A DNA stretch of 64,000 nt, from contig JAKGHH010000002.1 of the NCBI GenBank assembly GCA_022828595.1, positions 76,170,383 through 76,234,382 on the forward strand. Direction: 5' to 3'. This document shows, in pieces, positions 35,701 through 47,100 of this stretch. The first letter of the stretch is position 1, and the number at the start of each line of letters is the position of its first letter. Position numbers and translations under genes: made by a program. The notes under the pieces are model-generated. The model saw nothing but the letters and a program-made list of their open reading frames with translations, did no database searches and was not told where the DNA came from. The DNA comes from Nelumbo lutea (Eukaryota; Streptophyta; Magnoliopsida; Proteales; Nelumbonaceae).

Positions 35701-38095
35701 GATCACCCTAATTAGGTCCACTCTAGCCAACTTGCTAGTTTATTTTTTATCATTGTTTAGGATTCCAAAAGGGGTTAGTAAGAGGCTGGAAAAACTGATG
35801 AGGCATTTCTTGTGGGAGATAGGGAAGGAGAAAAATGACTATGGAGTTAGCTAGGAAGTGGTCAGAATAAGCAAAAAGTTTGGTGTGCTAGGTTTGGGGA
35901 ATATTTAGGAAGAAGTGTTGCTTTGCTAGTTATGTGGCTTTGGAGATTGCCAATTGACAGGAACAAATTGTGGGTAAAGATAATCATTAGTATTCATGGG
36001 CTTGCAATTGATGGTTGGGATGTTGGAGTCTTGGCTAGGGCTACAAGAGCTTCTCCATGGAAATCTATCCATGCTATCCTACCTTCTTTTTTACCATATA
36101 TCAGTTCTAATCCTTGTTCTGGTAATCTTGTAAATTTTCGAGATCATGTCTGGATGGGCAACTCACCCCTAAAAGAACAATTATCTTCCCTTTATGCAAT
36201 TTCTAACCAAAGGGATGAGCGTATTGCTTCCTTTGTGGTTCCTTCTAATTCTAGCTGAGGGTTTGATTAGGACTTGGGGCTTAGAAGAGGATTGTGTGAC
36301 TTTGAAATAGGTTAGCTAGACCTTTGATCTAAGGTCTTCAGGGGGTTTTCTTGGACCCCTCAAAAAGGGACCACCGGATTTGGACTCTTTCCCCTTCAGG
36401 TATCTTCACTTGTATATCTTCCTTTTTTGTCCCAAATCCAGCTGGGTGATAACTTGGGCCTACCTTGATGGTAACAATTATGATTTATTGGTGGTCAAGT
36501 TTCTGGAGTATGATGGTGCAACTTTCTAAGAGAACTATTTGAAGTTTGATCAAGAGAAACAATGTATTATTTTTATGCATCAAAAACAATGCATTATTTT
36601 TTGACATCTTATAAGTGACACCATAAGTTGGACTGCTCCATAAATCTCTGAGTTGCATTGCTTTGAATTTCAAGCCTACAATTATAGCATTAACTGACTT
36701 CTATATCTTTGCCAAAAGATAAAGTAAGGAGATTACAGGGAAAATTCTCTAAGAAAAAAAATTTAGAAATTTAAGAACAGGCAATTACCTTTATAGACTT
36801 GGGTTTGTTCAACTCTACATGGGAAACATAACTTTCAACAAGAAATTTAAAACCAATCACCAGCTCAGCATCAAAAGATCCATCATCATTGCGTCGAAGT
36901 ATCTCTGATCGCTGACACCATGGGACAAAATCTTCATACAGATCAACAGCTGCAACCACTGCAAATAACTGCTCTGGAGAGTACCTGATCATAACAAATC
37001 AAATTTGCTCAAATGTTAAACAACACTAGGTAAATGAACTTCAAATCATAGCAGAAAGGCCACATGAAGTCGTCACAAAGAAAAGAATTTTGATGCAAGA
37101 TAAAGAAACTAAGTTTATTTAGAAGGAATGACAAATTAATTAGCTTTGATAGTTTGATTGACCTCTTCACATCTTTCGAGACTCATAAGATTTTGGTTTC
37201 TACTTTTGAAGAACTCTCCACTACCAAAAAATAATTAAGAAACTTCTAAAAAGTTATTATCCTCTCCTACATCAAGTCCCTGTCACAATTTGGTCATAAC
37301 TCCCATGTACCATAAAATATATAAGATTTGAGGATAGGATTCGTGACTTGCTGAAGGAGAATTAATGAGTCATATTTTATCCAGCATAGGTTCATCTTGG
37401 TGCTCCAGAATTATGTATTTGCTCTCTTTGATATCCAGTATACATTCCTTTTTTTTATAGTTAAAATATCAAATTTTCATTTATGTGAAACAGATTACAT
37501 GAGAAGTCCCTTGGAGAGGCACAAGATGTCACATCTCCAAACAGAATATACAGAAAACAAAGCATAAAATACATGAATTCTAATAAAAAATTACAGTTGA
37601 GCCCAGAATAAAGTTTCCCTATTTGCCCCTTGTTTTTCCAAAACATCAGCAAAGGCATTAGCTAATCTCCCCACCAACTGTATTGCTACAGACATATTCC
37701 TTGTCAACCACTTGAATTTTTTTAACTCATTCTTGTAGCACCACATGACATTCTCAGGATTCTTCAACCATTCCACCACTACCTTAGAATCCCCTTCAAT
37801 CACCAGATGCTTCACACCCAATTCCTTTGCATGAAATATTCCTTGTATGGCTGTTAGTAATTCTGCCCTAACAGAATTCCCAAAGCCCAAGGGGCCAGAG
37901 TAAAGAAGAATGTTGCCCTGGCTACTCCATCCAATGTTTTAAAAGGCGTGGGAGGCATACGCCTGGAGGCGTGCCTCTAGGTGAGGCGCTCCCAAAACAC
38001 CTTGAGGTGTACGCCTCAGGTGCAAAAGGCGTACACTTCATGCACTTTTTGCATGAGGCGTGCTAGAGGCATACGCCTCATGCACATTTATATAA

Positions 38096-38126
<31 letters not shown>

Positions 38127-41100
38127 GGAAAGGAAAAGAAAGGGAAGGGAAAGAGAAAAAAAAAAACAGAGAGAGAGAGAAGGAAAGGAAAAAGAAGGGA
38201 AGAAAAGATAAGGGAAAAGAAAGTGATTTGCCCCTGCCCCTTCAGCTGGGGGGCTTCGCCCCCTTTTTGATGTAGCCCAATTTGTTTTCTTTTTGAGTTA
38301 GGGGGGTCTTGCTCTGCTCCGGACCCCCCTCCCCTTTCAACTAATGTTATGCATCTTTATTCTTCTTAATATAAAAGATTTTTATTAAAAATAAAGAAAA
38401 AATGAGATCCCTCTTTCTTCATCCTCCTCTCCTTCCTCGTCCTAACCCCCCTCCTCTTAAGGAGGCATAAGCTTACGCCTCTTGCGTTCTGAACTACGCC
38501 TCACGCTTCTAGGTAGTGGAACGCCTCGCGTCACACCTCCGCATTTTAAAACATTGCTCCCATCACATCCAGCTTCACTGAGCCTTGAGAAGGGGGGAGG
38601 GGGGCAACTTGTAGTTACCCTAACCTTTGAAGAGGAGCAACTTTCTACTACTAATTGGTTCTTCCATATGTTAATAAAAGAGAACTGGTGAAAGAGTTCC
38701 AAGATCTATAACCAGTGTATTGCCCTATACATAATACAATCCTTCAAAGCTTGGCAGCCCCTCTCCTTTTCTTGGAAGATGTTGGCATTCCTTTCTTCCC
38801 AAATTGTCCAAATCAAAGCTGTTCTCGCACACCTCCACATATTTCTACCTCTTTTATGGGGCCAAATGAAGGTAGAAAGGTTAAAGATCGTGCTTACTTC
38901 TGCTGGCATATTCCACTTGCACCCAAACAAAGAGAAAAGCCATACCCAAAGCTCTGCAATGGCAGTACAAGATAAGAATAAATAGTAATAGCCCTCACCA
39001 CGAGATCTGCAAAGAGTACACCAATTAGGTGAAATACTATGGAAGGATCTTCTCTTTTGTAGGTCATCCAAGGTGTTCACTTTCCCATGGAACACTTCCC
39101 AACAAAAAGCCATAACCTTGGGGGGAACCGGCCTACACCAGACTTCTTTGAAGGGGAGAACCTGTTGAATGGAGGTCTAGCAAAAGAGCTTGAAAAAGGA
39201 AGCAGCCTACACCAGACTTCTCTGACCCAAGTGTCCTCCCAAAACCGAACTGAGTTTCCAAAACAAACATCATACCTAACACAATTGAGAAACTACAAAA
39301 AAAAAACTATGAATTGACTTCCAAGGTGTTGTCAAGTTAACCCTCCTTGATGTACCAGCATCCTACCCATTCTCTAAACATCCATGTATACTCTTCACCA
39401 CTTCATGCCAAAGCCTCTCCCACTCCAAGAGCCACCGCCACCACCACTTCCCTAACAATGCCAAATTCTTTTGAACCACATTTCCTAGACATAATCCCCC
39501 TTCCTCTTTACTTCTACCCACAATCTCCCATCTAATAAAATGATCTTTTTTTACTTTCTCCCGGTTCCCAAAGAAAGTCTCTCATCACTTTCTCCAACTT
39601 CTTTGCTTCTCTAAGCAATATCCCAAAGACAAAAAGCTAGTAAGTAGGTAGGTTCGCCAAGGTAGCTCTCATCAAAGTGATCCCACCACCTAGAAAAATA
39701 TAATTGTTCTTTCACAAGGCTAATCTCTTCTCAAACTTCTCTGTTACTGGAGTCCAAAACCTACTCTCCCTAGGGTTTGCCCCTAATGGATGCCCTGAAT
39801 AGGACAAAGGTGAAGAAGAAATAGAACACTCCATCTCCAAATTGATACTCGCTATGCATCTCTTTTCTAGATTGATTTTCAAATTGGAAATTCTTTCAAA
39901 GCCTCTAATCAAGTCTTTTAGGTTTCCTACCTTCTCAATAACCATCACAAAAAAAAAATATATATCAAATCATCTACAAGCTGGAGATGAGTAACTAGGA
40001 CTCGACTTCTGCCTATTTTCCATCCCCTTATAACATCTTCCCTATCAGCCCTAGTGATGATTCAACCAAGCACATCAGCTACTAGGGTAAAAAAGGAAAG
40101 GTGAAAGTGGACCCCCTTGTCTAATACCCTTACAAATTGAAAAAGAAAAAATCCCTTAGCACCCCATTAACTTGGATGGAATAATGGCAAGTACTAACAC
40201 AACCAAACATCCAGCTACACCACCTTGCCTAGATCTCTTCATCTCCTCTACACATTCATTGGCAATCCCTCGTAAAGTTCCCCAAGATGGGGCTGAGGTC
40301 CCACTTACTCCTCTAGACCTCCATACACTCCTTGTCCATCTTCCATCCAATTCTAATAATTTTGTTTCTTGTAATAGCACAATGCCAAACTTTTCCCTTT
40401 TGACTAGATCCTTAATCACCCTCCTTTCCCTAGCACTCTCCAATCCTCTCATATTCCAACTAATTATTTTCATAGCCATGAATCAGAAGAAAGCCCTCAA
40501 ACACAAACCACACCTCCTTACTTTGCACCCTTCCTCCTATCTCCCCTACCACTAAACTCTAAATCTCCCTTAATATCACAAATTAATCTTCCCAGCTCAA
40601 ATATTTTTTTTCTTTTTCTTTTTTTCCTCACCCTTCTTAACATTCATTTTCACCTCTCCTTTCTTTACGGCCCTTTCATCCACCTAACCATAGTTGTCAA
40701 GGCGATGCCTAGGTGTCGCCTAGGCGACTAGGCGGTTTTCCATGGGCGCCTCGCCCAAACGCCCCGGATTTTGTATACTAGGCGCACACCCAAAGACTTA
40801 AGCAAAAACCTAGACAACTAGGCGGGCGCCTACATACATCTAATATTTTTTTTAATTTGTTATTTTGATAGCCTACATACATCTAATATTTTTTTAATTT
40901 GTTATTTTGATATTTTATTCTTTTAAAATAAAACCGGTTACATACTATCATTATTTTATTATTAAGATAACAGTACAAAGCCTTTTTCCGAAGACTTCAT
41001 TCCCCAGCCCAACTCCACCGCACCTCTGCTTCAGCAGGTAAGTTTTTCCCTTCTTCTTCAGTCATTTTTTGCTTTTTTTCAAAAAAACAGGGGCTCCGCC

Positions 41101-44100
41101 CCTATACTCCTCCCTTCCTCCACAGCTCCACTCATTCTTCTTCTTCCGCCCCTGATTGTTCTCAGTCGCTAGTCCTAGTCTCAGTACTTTTTTTTTAAAA
41201 CAGGGGCTCTGCCCCTGACTGTTCTCAGTCGATAGTCTCAAACTCTCAGTCCCTTTTTTTTTTTTGAAAAAAACAAGGGTCTATACTCCTCCCTGCCCCT
41301 AATCCCCTATACTTCTTCTTCTTCCTCTTCTTCTTCCGCCCCTATACTTCTTCTACTTCCTCTTCTTCTTCCGCCCCTATACTCCTCTCCTCCCTTCCTA
41401 GTTCCTGCACTTTTTTTTTTCAGTTAATAGTTAGTGTACATGCTTGCTAGTTAGTGTACTGTGTACATGCTTGCTAGTTATATGAAATTTATAGTTTTAT
41501 ACTCATTTGAATGATTTATAGAGTTAATAGATAGTGTACAAGCTTGCTAGTTAGCACACAAAACCAATAAAATAGCTTACAAAAGCATAGATAAAGTAAA
41601 AACTCAAGAAAAATTAATATTTTAAAATTTCAACACCTGGGTGTCACCTAGCCTCACCTTGGCGCCTTGAAAACTATGCACCTGACCCCTCTCATCAATG
41701 GGAGCCAAAGCTAAAACTTGAAATCCTCCTCTATTAGAGTCAACCCCTTCCTTACCACCATCTCTCTCATTTCACTGTACCCATCCACATGGCCTTCCTT
41801 TTGTTTGAGTTCCTCAAATTCTATGCAAATCAGATCCCATATTTTATCCACCTCCCCACTCTTCTCTTCATTGCAACCTTACCCAAATCTCCCCCTTTCT
41901 TCCACCACCACACTTACCCTTCCCTAGAGCATCCAACAACAGTCCCTTCTTCTAGGAAAAGAATCTTCGTGTTCAAATTCCCTATTTGCATGCAAGCCAA
42001 TGCTACCGAGGATTGAGGTTTCATCCAAACCATAATCATCACTGCTATCTTCTACAATAGGTCATTCTCCACTTTCTAGCTTCTCTAAGTCATTGTGCTT
42101 GACACATATTGGATTCTGCCTCTCAAACGACAAACATTTCATTTTCTTGGTTGGGATCCACTACAGTGAGTTAATTGATTGAGCATTGTCATCAACTTTT
42201 CATAACCGAGAGGTGGAGCTCGAAGAGGAAGAAGATAGATGGTTAAAATCATCTATCAACTACTTCCCCCCCCCCAGCCATGTGAGGGCTCATGTGACTT
42301 TGGTGCATCTAAAACAACTTTAACCATGGGCTTGGTGCTAAGCCCACCAGACTTAGACTCCTCTCTAGCCCTCAGCCCAAGAGATTTAGGTGGGGCTAAT
42401 GCCTCAATGCGTCTAAGTGATCCATCCTACTTCATGTGACTCCTTAACCTGCCAACTCAGTCTACTCCTGGTTCAGCCAACTTGTTCCTTGGTTTATTTT
42501 GGGATTTAACATTTGCTTCTTCGCTAACCTCAATAACACTAGAATTTGTCATGGCAGTATTCCCAATGACCACCTGTGCAAAAGTTATGCTACGTGCCGG
42601 GGAGGTCACTTGTTCTCTACACCTTTGACCTTCTATCTACCCAACGTCTTTTTGGCTTCCCAATGAATGTTGGCCCATGTTGGTATAACTTCCATCAGCA
42701 TTTGAATCTTCTAATCTCCTTACTCCACGTACAGCTCCCTTGGCATTCTTCTTACTTTCAAGTTTCAACTACATATTTCTTACTATCTTCAGTTACAATC
42801 TCTTAACAGATAACTTGTTTGCCTTTTGAATTGCTCCTTCCACAAAGATCCAGAGCCATTCCATGGATCTAACTCAGTCAACACAACATAGCCCTCCTTG
42901 CTTCCCTTTATGTTCAACCTCAACTCATAGTTGTCAAGATGATGCCTAGGCAACTAGGCGACTTTTAGAGGTCGACTCGCCTAAAGCCAATATGGCTTTC
43001 ATATTACCCATAAATATTGTATCATTTTTTGAATGCCCATATATATTTATATCATTTTATTGGTTGGTTTTATTTTATTAACATACACCCTGTTGTATGT
43101 TACACTTTTTCATTAAGATGGTTCTTCTTTTATTAGAGTTACGCATATGTTACAAGTCTTTTGGGTTTGAGTTCTGAACCGAGACTGAGAAGAGAAGATA
43201 GAAAAGGACAACTGAGAAGAGAAGACAGAAAAGACAGAGAAGACCAACAACTATGAAGAGTTTCCATTGTTTCAACCGAGACTGAGAAGAGAAGACCAAC
43301 GACTGAGAAGAGTTTTTCAGCCCAAGACTCCAAGTCGTCTAGGACCTCCAGGTAAGTTCTTCATCTGTAAATCGTCCTGTGGTCCTATATTTTTTTCTTA
43401 CGTTTTTTCAAGAAATATTGTAGGAAACAAAACAGGGGCTCCGTCGCCACCTCCTCCTTATTCAAATGGTCCTATTAGTCTTTTATTTTCTTAGTTTTTT
43501 TAAATACTTTTGGGAACAAAACTGGTCTCCGCCCCCTTCTCTAAATTTTTTCCTGTATTTTTGCACTATTTTTTAATAATATTTATTTTGGAACGGAACA
43601 GAGACGTCCTGTGGTCGCCTAGGCTCCCCTAGGCGCCTTAACAACTATGCCTCAACTTTCCTCTAACTTTCACTTCCTCAAAGGCTTAACAGGAAATCAT
43701 TATCTTGTTTGACCCAGCTCTTTGTAGGCTGGAATTCTATCCTTGTTGCTGTGTTATAAAAGCGGAAGACGCAAATAAAGATGCAAGGGCCATTTTGCTA
43801 ACAATGAAACATCTGATATATAGAAAAAAGAGAGATGATAGCTGTGGGTGATGTCTCTATCATCCAGGGTATGGCAGACTTGTTGGGCTACAAGGTTGGT
43901 CAGCAGCCAGCAAATTATTTGGGGTTGCCATTGGGAGTCAAATGCATTTCAAAAAATATTTGGAATCCAATAACAGAAAGAATGGATCAGAAATTGGCCA
44001 CTTGGAAAGCAAGGTACCTCTCCAAAGGTGGAAAGGCAGCACTCATCAAGAGTGCCCAAGCAAGTTTGCCAACGTACTTCATGACCCTTTTTCCTATCCC

Positions 44101-47100
44101 CTCGGAAGTGATAGAGGTTTTTGAAAAAAAAAACAAAAAAAAAAGATGAGAGATTTTTTGTGGGTGGGTTTTAAGGATTCACACAAATATCATCTTGTAA
44201 ACTAGGTACAGGTTTGTAAACCCCTATTTCAAGGGAGGTTGGGGTTAAGGAGATTAAAATCTTTCAACTTAGCTTTGCTAGGAAGTTGGCTATGGAGGTT
44301 TGCTGCTGAACCTGACAACCTCTGGAGGAAAGTAATAGCAGAAACATATGGGCTGGATGAAAGTGGTTGGAGTAGTGGTCCACCCATGTCGACCTATGGA
44401 TGCAGTCTGTGGAAAGGAATATGCAAAGCTTCGAACCTTTTCAGAATGGAAGTTGGATTTAATGTTGGGAATGGGAGAAGGATTATGTTTTAGTTGGATG
44501 CCTGGACTGGGGAGAATTCCCTTGAGGATATGTTTCCCACCCTGTTCAGTTCGGCTGAAGATAAAGAAGCCTTGGTAGCGGATACATTTGTGATAAGGAA
44601 TAATGCTATTTGCTGGGCTCCAGCCTTTATAAGGGACTTCACTGATTGGGAGATTCAGCAGGTGGGGAATCTCCTGGTTTTGCTTCAGTCTCAGGTTTTG
44701 AATCTGCAATCCGAGGATTCTCTAGTGTGGAAAGGGAACAGAAGTAGGGAGTTTTCAGTTAAACCCTTCTACAACGCCATAAGGGGAGGTTTTGAAACCC
44801 TCTTCCCAAGCCGGGCCATTTGGGAAACAGTGGCTCCCTCTAAAGTAAATTTTTTGTATGGGGGCAGCTTTAGAGAAATGTCTCACCAAAGAGATGTTGG
44901 TAAGAAAAGGTTTTAACTGCAGTGACCTGAGGTGCAGCTTCTGTGGTGGGGATACAGAAACAGTAAACCATCTGTTTCTACACAGCAACTTTGCCTCAAA
45001 GATCTGGAGCCACTTCTTAAGTAGTCTGAGGTTAAGCTGGTTTATGCCAGCATCAGTTAAAGCCTGCCTGGAGGCTTGGCAGATCTGAGAGATGACCAAG
45101 GAAAGATTTGCTGGTCTTCTATTCCCTAAGCAATTACGTGGGTGGTTTGGACAGAAAGGAACAGCAGGGTCTTTGATCTTTAAACCTCTACTGAAGCTGA
45201 AGTCATCAATTTGGCTTTGGGTTGGTTGTCTATACATACTGAATTTAAAGAGGTTACTTCTGATTGTAACTTTTTGAAGATGGCCTTTTTTTGAGGTCCT
45301 TCTGTTTTGGTGTGTACAGCTTCTCATTGTACAAAGGACCTTTTACATCAATATAATTTATACTTAAACTTTGCTCAAAAAAAAAACATATGATATCTAA
45401 TAAAAAAAAAGTTTTATCCAAAAACTGAACTGAAAATTCAAAATATGTTAAAACAAGATAAAAATGCAGTTTAATGCAAAATATGCTAAAAAATCAAAAA
45501 TATGCCAAAATTAAAAAAAAAAAGAAAAGCAAGATATTAAAAATATTAAACACATTATTAATTAAAAATATAAACCTAAATTATAAAATAAACGTTTTAA
45601 ATAAACCTATTATCTCAAATTACATAAATACAACATGTAAAACATATTTAAAATGAAAATTTAAAAATAAAATCAAGCATAACATACAAAACATATTCAA
45701 TCATGTAAGCTCTTAATCTCTTTATATTTTTTCCCGATTGCATTACTTCAAATAGCTAATATTGCTCACTGATCAATCCTAATAAAAGATATTTTAAAAA
45801 CGCTTAAAATTATAAATCTCTTGGTCAAGGGTCCGGAGGTGGAGCCCCTGACCCATCTGCTAAGCACAAAAAAAAAAAGAAAAAATGCACAGATTTTCAA
45901 AAGGTGTGTGCCTGGGCTGATGTGTAAGGCACACCAGGCACATGCCTTTTGAAGGTGATGCACCTGGGACCTAGGTGAGATGCATACCCTAAATTGTGGC
46001 TCGCCTGTGCACCTAGGCGTGCCTTTTAAATCGCTGCCTTGTTGGCTGAGTGAGCCCAGTATATCATTCCTTAAGATATGCAGAATTTCTTATGGAGGTG
46101 GAACCAGTATCCCCTGGCTGTCAAGGCTCAAACCGGTTATGTGAAGATAGCAATTGCAAGCCACCCGCTGGAAATTTAGAAAAGGCTAGAATCTTCCAGA
46201 ATGAAGATCAATCTGCAATGGAGGCGATTGGGCATAAATGGCAGTGATGGATTGGATTAGACTTTGAATATATCATAATTGTCAAGGCATCACCTATGTA
46301 CCTGCCTAGGCAACAAAAATGACAAGGTGGATTCTTTTAAATTAAACAATGGCTCCATCTTTGTTCCTTTTCTCTTTTTAAATTTTATTCCAAATTAGTC
46401 TTTAGTTGCTAATTTGAATATATCATAGTTGTCAAGGCATCACCTATGTACCTGCCTAGGCATCACCTATTAGTATTATTTTTGAAAGTATTGAAATTAA
46501 TATCTGTTATGGGGCTGGGGTTTGAGAGGTCTATCGAAAAGAGGTAAGATTGTATGGAAGGCGTTGCCAGTGGTGGTGTGGTCAATTGGTCAGGAAATCT
46601 TAAAAGCATTTGGGGAAGGTTATACTCCTGGGTGGCAACTCACAACCTGTTAAAGAATTGTCCTTACAATTCTTTTTTGGAGTATAGTAATCTTTTTATA
46701 TGATGTTCTTTTTTTTTTGGAGTATAGTAATCTTTTTGTATGATGTTCTTTTTTTTTTGGGAGTATAGTAATCTTTCAGTCTTCTATTAATGAATTACTT
46801 TACCTTTTCTCTCAAAAAAATATATATACTATTGTCCTAGATATGATGATTTCCCATGTTATGAAAGGAAATGTAATGTTCTTAATAAAGAATGTTGCTA
46901 TTTTTTAAATTAATATGCATGCTCAATGATATATAAAAGTAGGGAACTGGATGAACTTTAGTTTTTAAATTATTTATCAAATGATAGTTTTTTTATTTTA
47001 TGAAATTCTTATCTCCTAGGTGCCTGCCTAGGCATCTAGGTGACAAGGTGCCCCCACTGTCACCTAGAATTGCCTAGACACCTTGACAGCTATGGAATAT

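Larger units (their letters stand above)
33610..36330 (+). pseudogene. Outer L1-type LINE, interrupted at 33909 by another LINE
   Basis: Reverse transcriptase segments on the plus strand: GLRQGDPLSPFLF near 33640-33690, RGWRVGRGKVPITHLQFVDD near 33735-33790, and MSNLKVNWDKSCLV ending at 33909. After the inserted LINE the frame resumes at 35506: YLGLPLGDNPRGYSFWNPVI near 35580-35645 and LVYFLSLFRIPKGVSKRLEK near 35735-35795. Decayed C-terminal sequence continues to about 36330. The active-site VDD is intact but stops are present. 5' truncated. Confidence 0.82.
37449..43805 (-). pseudogene. L1-type LINE with ORF1 and ORF2 pieces, interrupted by three DNA elements
   Basis: Minus-strand order: ORF1-like sequence from about 43800 to 40500 (YVVLTELDPWNGSGSLWKEQ near 42850-42910 and a proline/serine-rich region). 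Then the ORF2 start MKIISWNMRGLESARERR with VLLQETK near 40350-40479 (APE endonuclease N-terminus). A large internal deletion follows, then reverse transcriptase (VIRGWKIGRSRVLVTHLQLV near 39990-40060, NLKINLEKRC near 39870). Next come the C-terminal region (SPNWCTLCRSRGEGYYYLFL and ALIWTIWEERNANIFQE, 38760-39040) and RNase H (VRAELLTAIQGIFHAKEL and LVIEGDSKVVVEWL, 37740-37880). The T-run at 37449-37456 is the tail. Insertions at 37932, 40689 and 42926 split it. Confidence 0.8.

Noticed and set aside
38248..38270. GGGGGGCTTCGCCCCC followed by T-run as a bacterial-type terminator
   Set aside because: The context is a plant MITE inside a LINE inside an intron; the hairpin is part of the element family motif, not a terminator.
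39087..40555. Plus-strand frames such as 40172-40555
   Set aside because: Opposite-strand shadows of LINE reverse transcriptase and endonuclease sequence.
44290..45327. Minus-strand frames of 139 and 190 codons
   Set aside because: Shadows of the plus-strand LINE, whose motifs (zinc region, WKGNRSREFSVK) are on the other strand.
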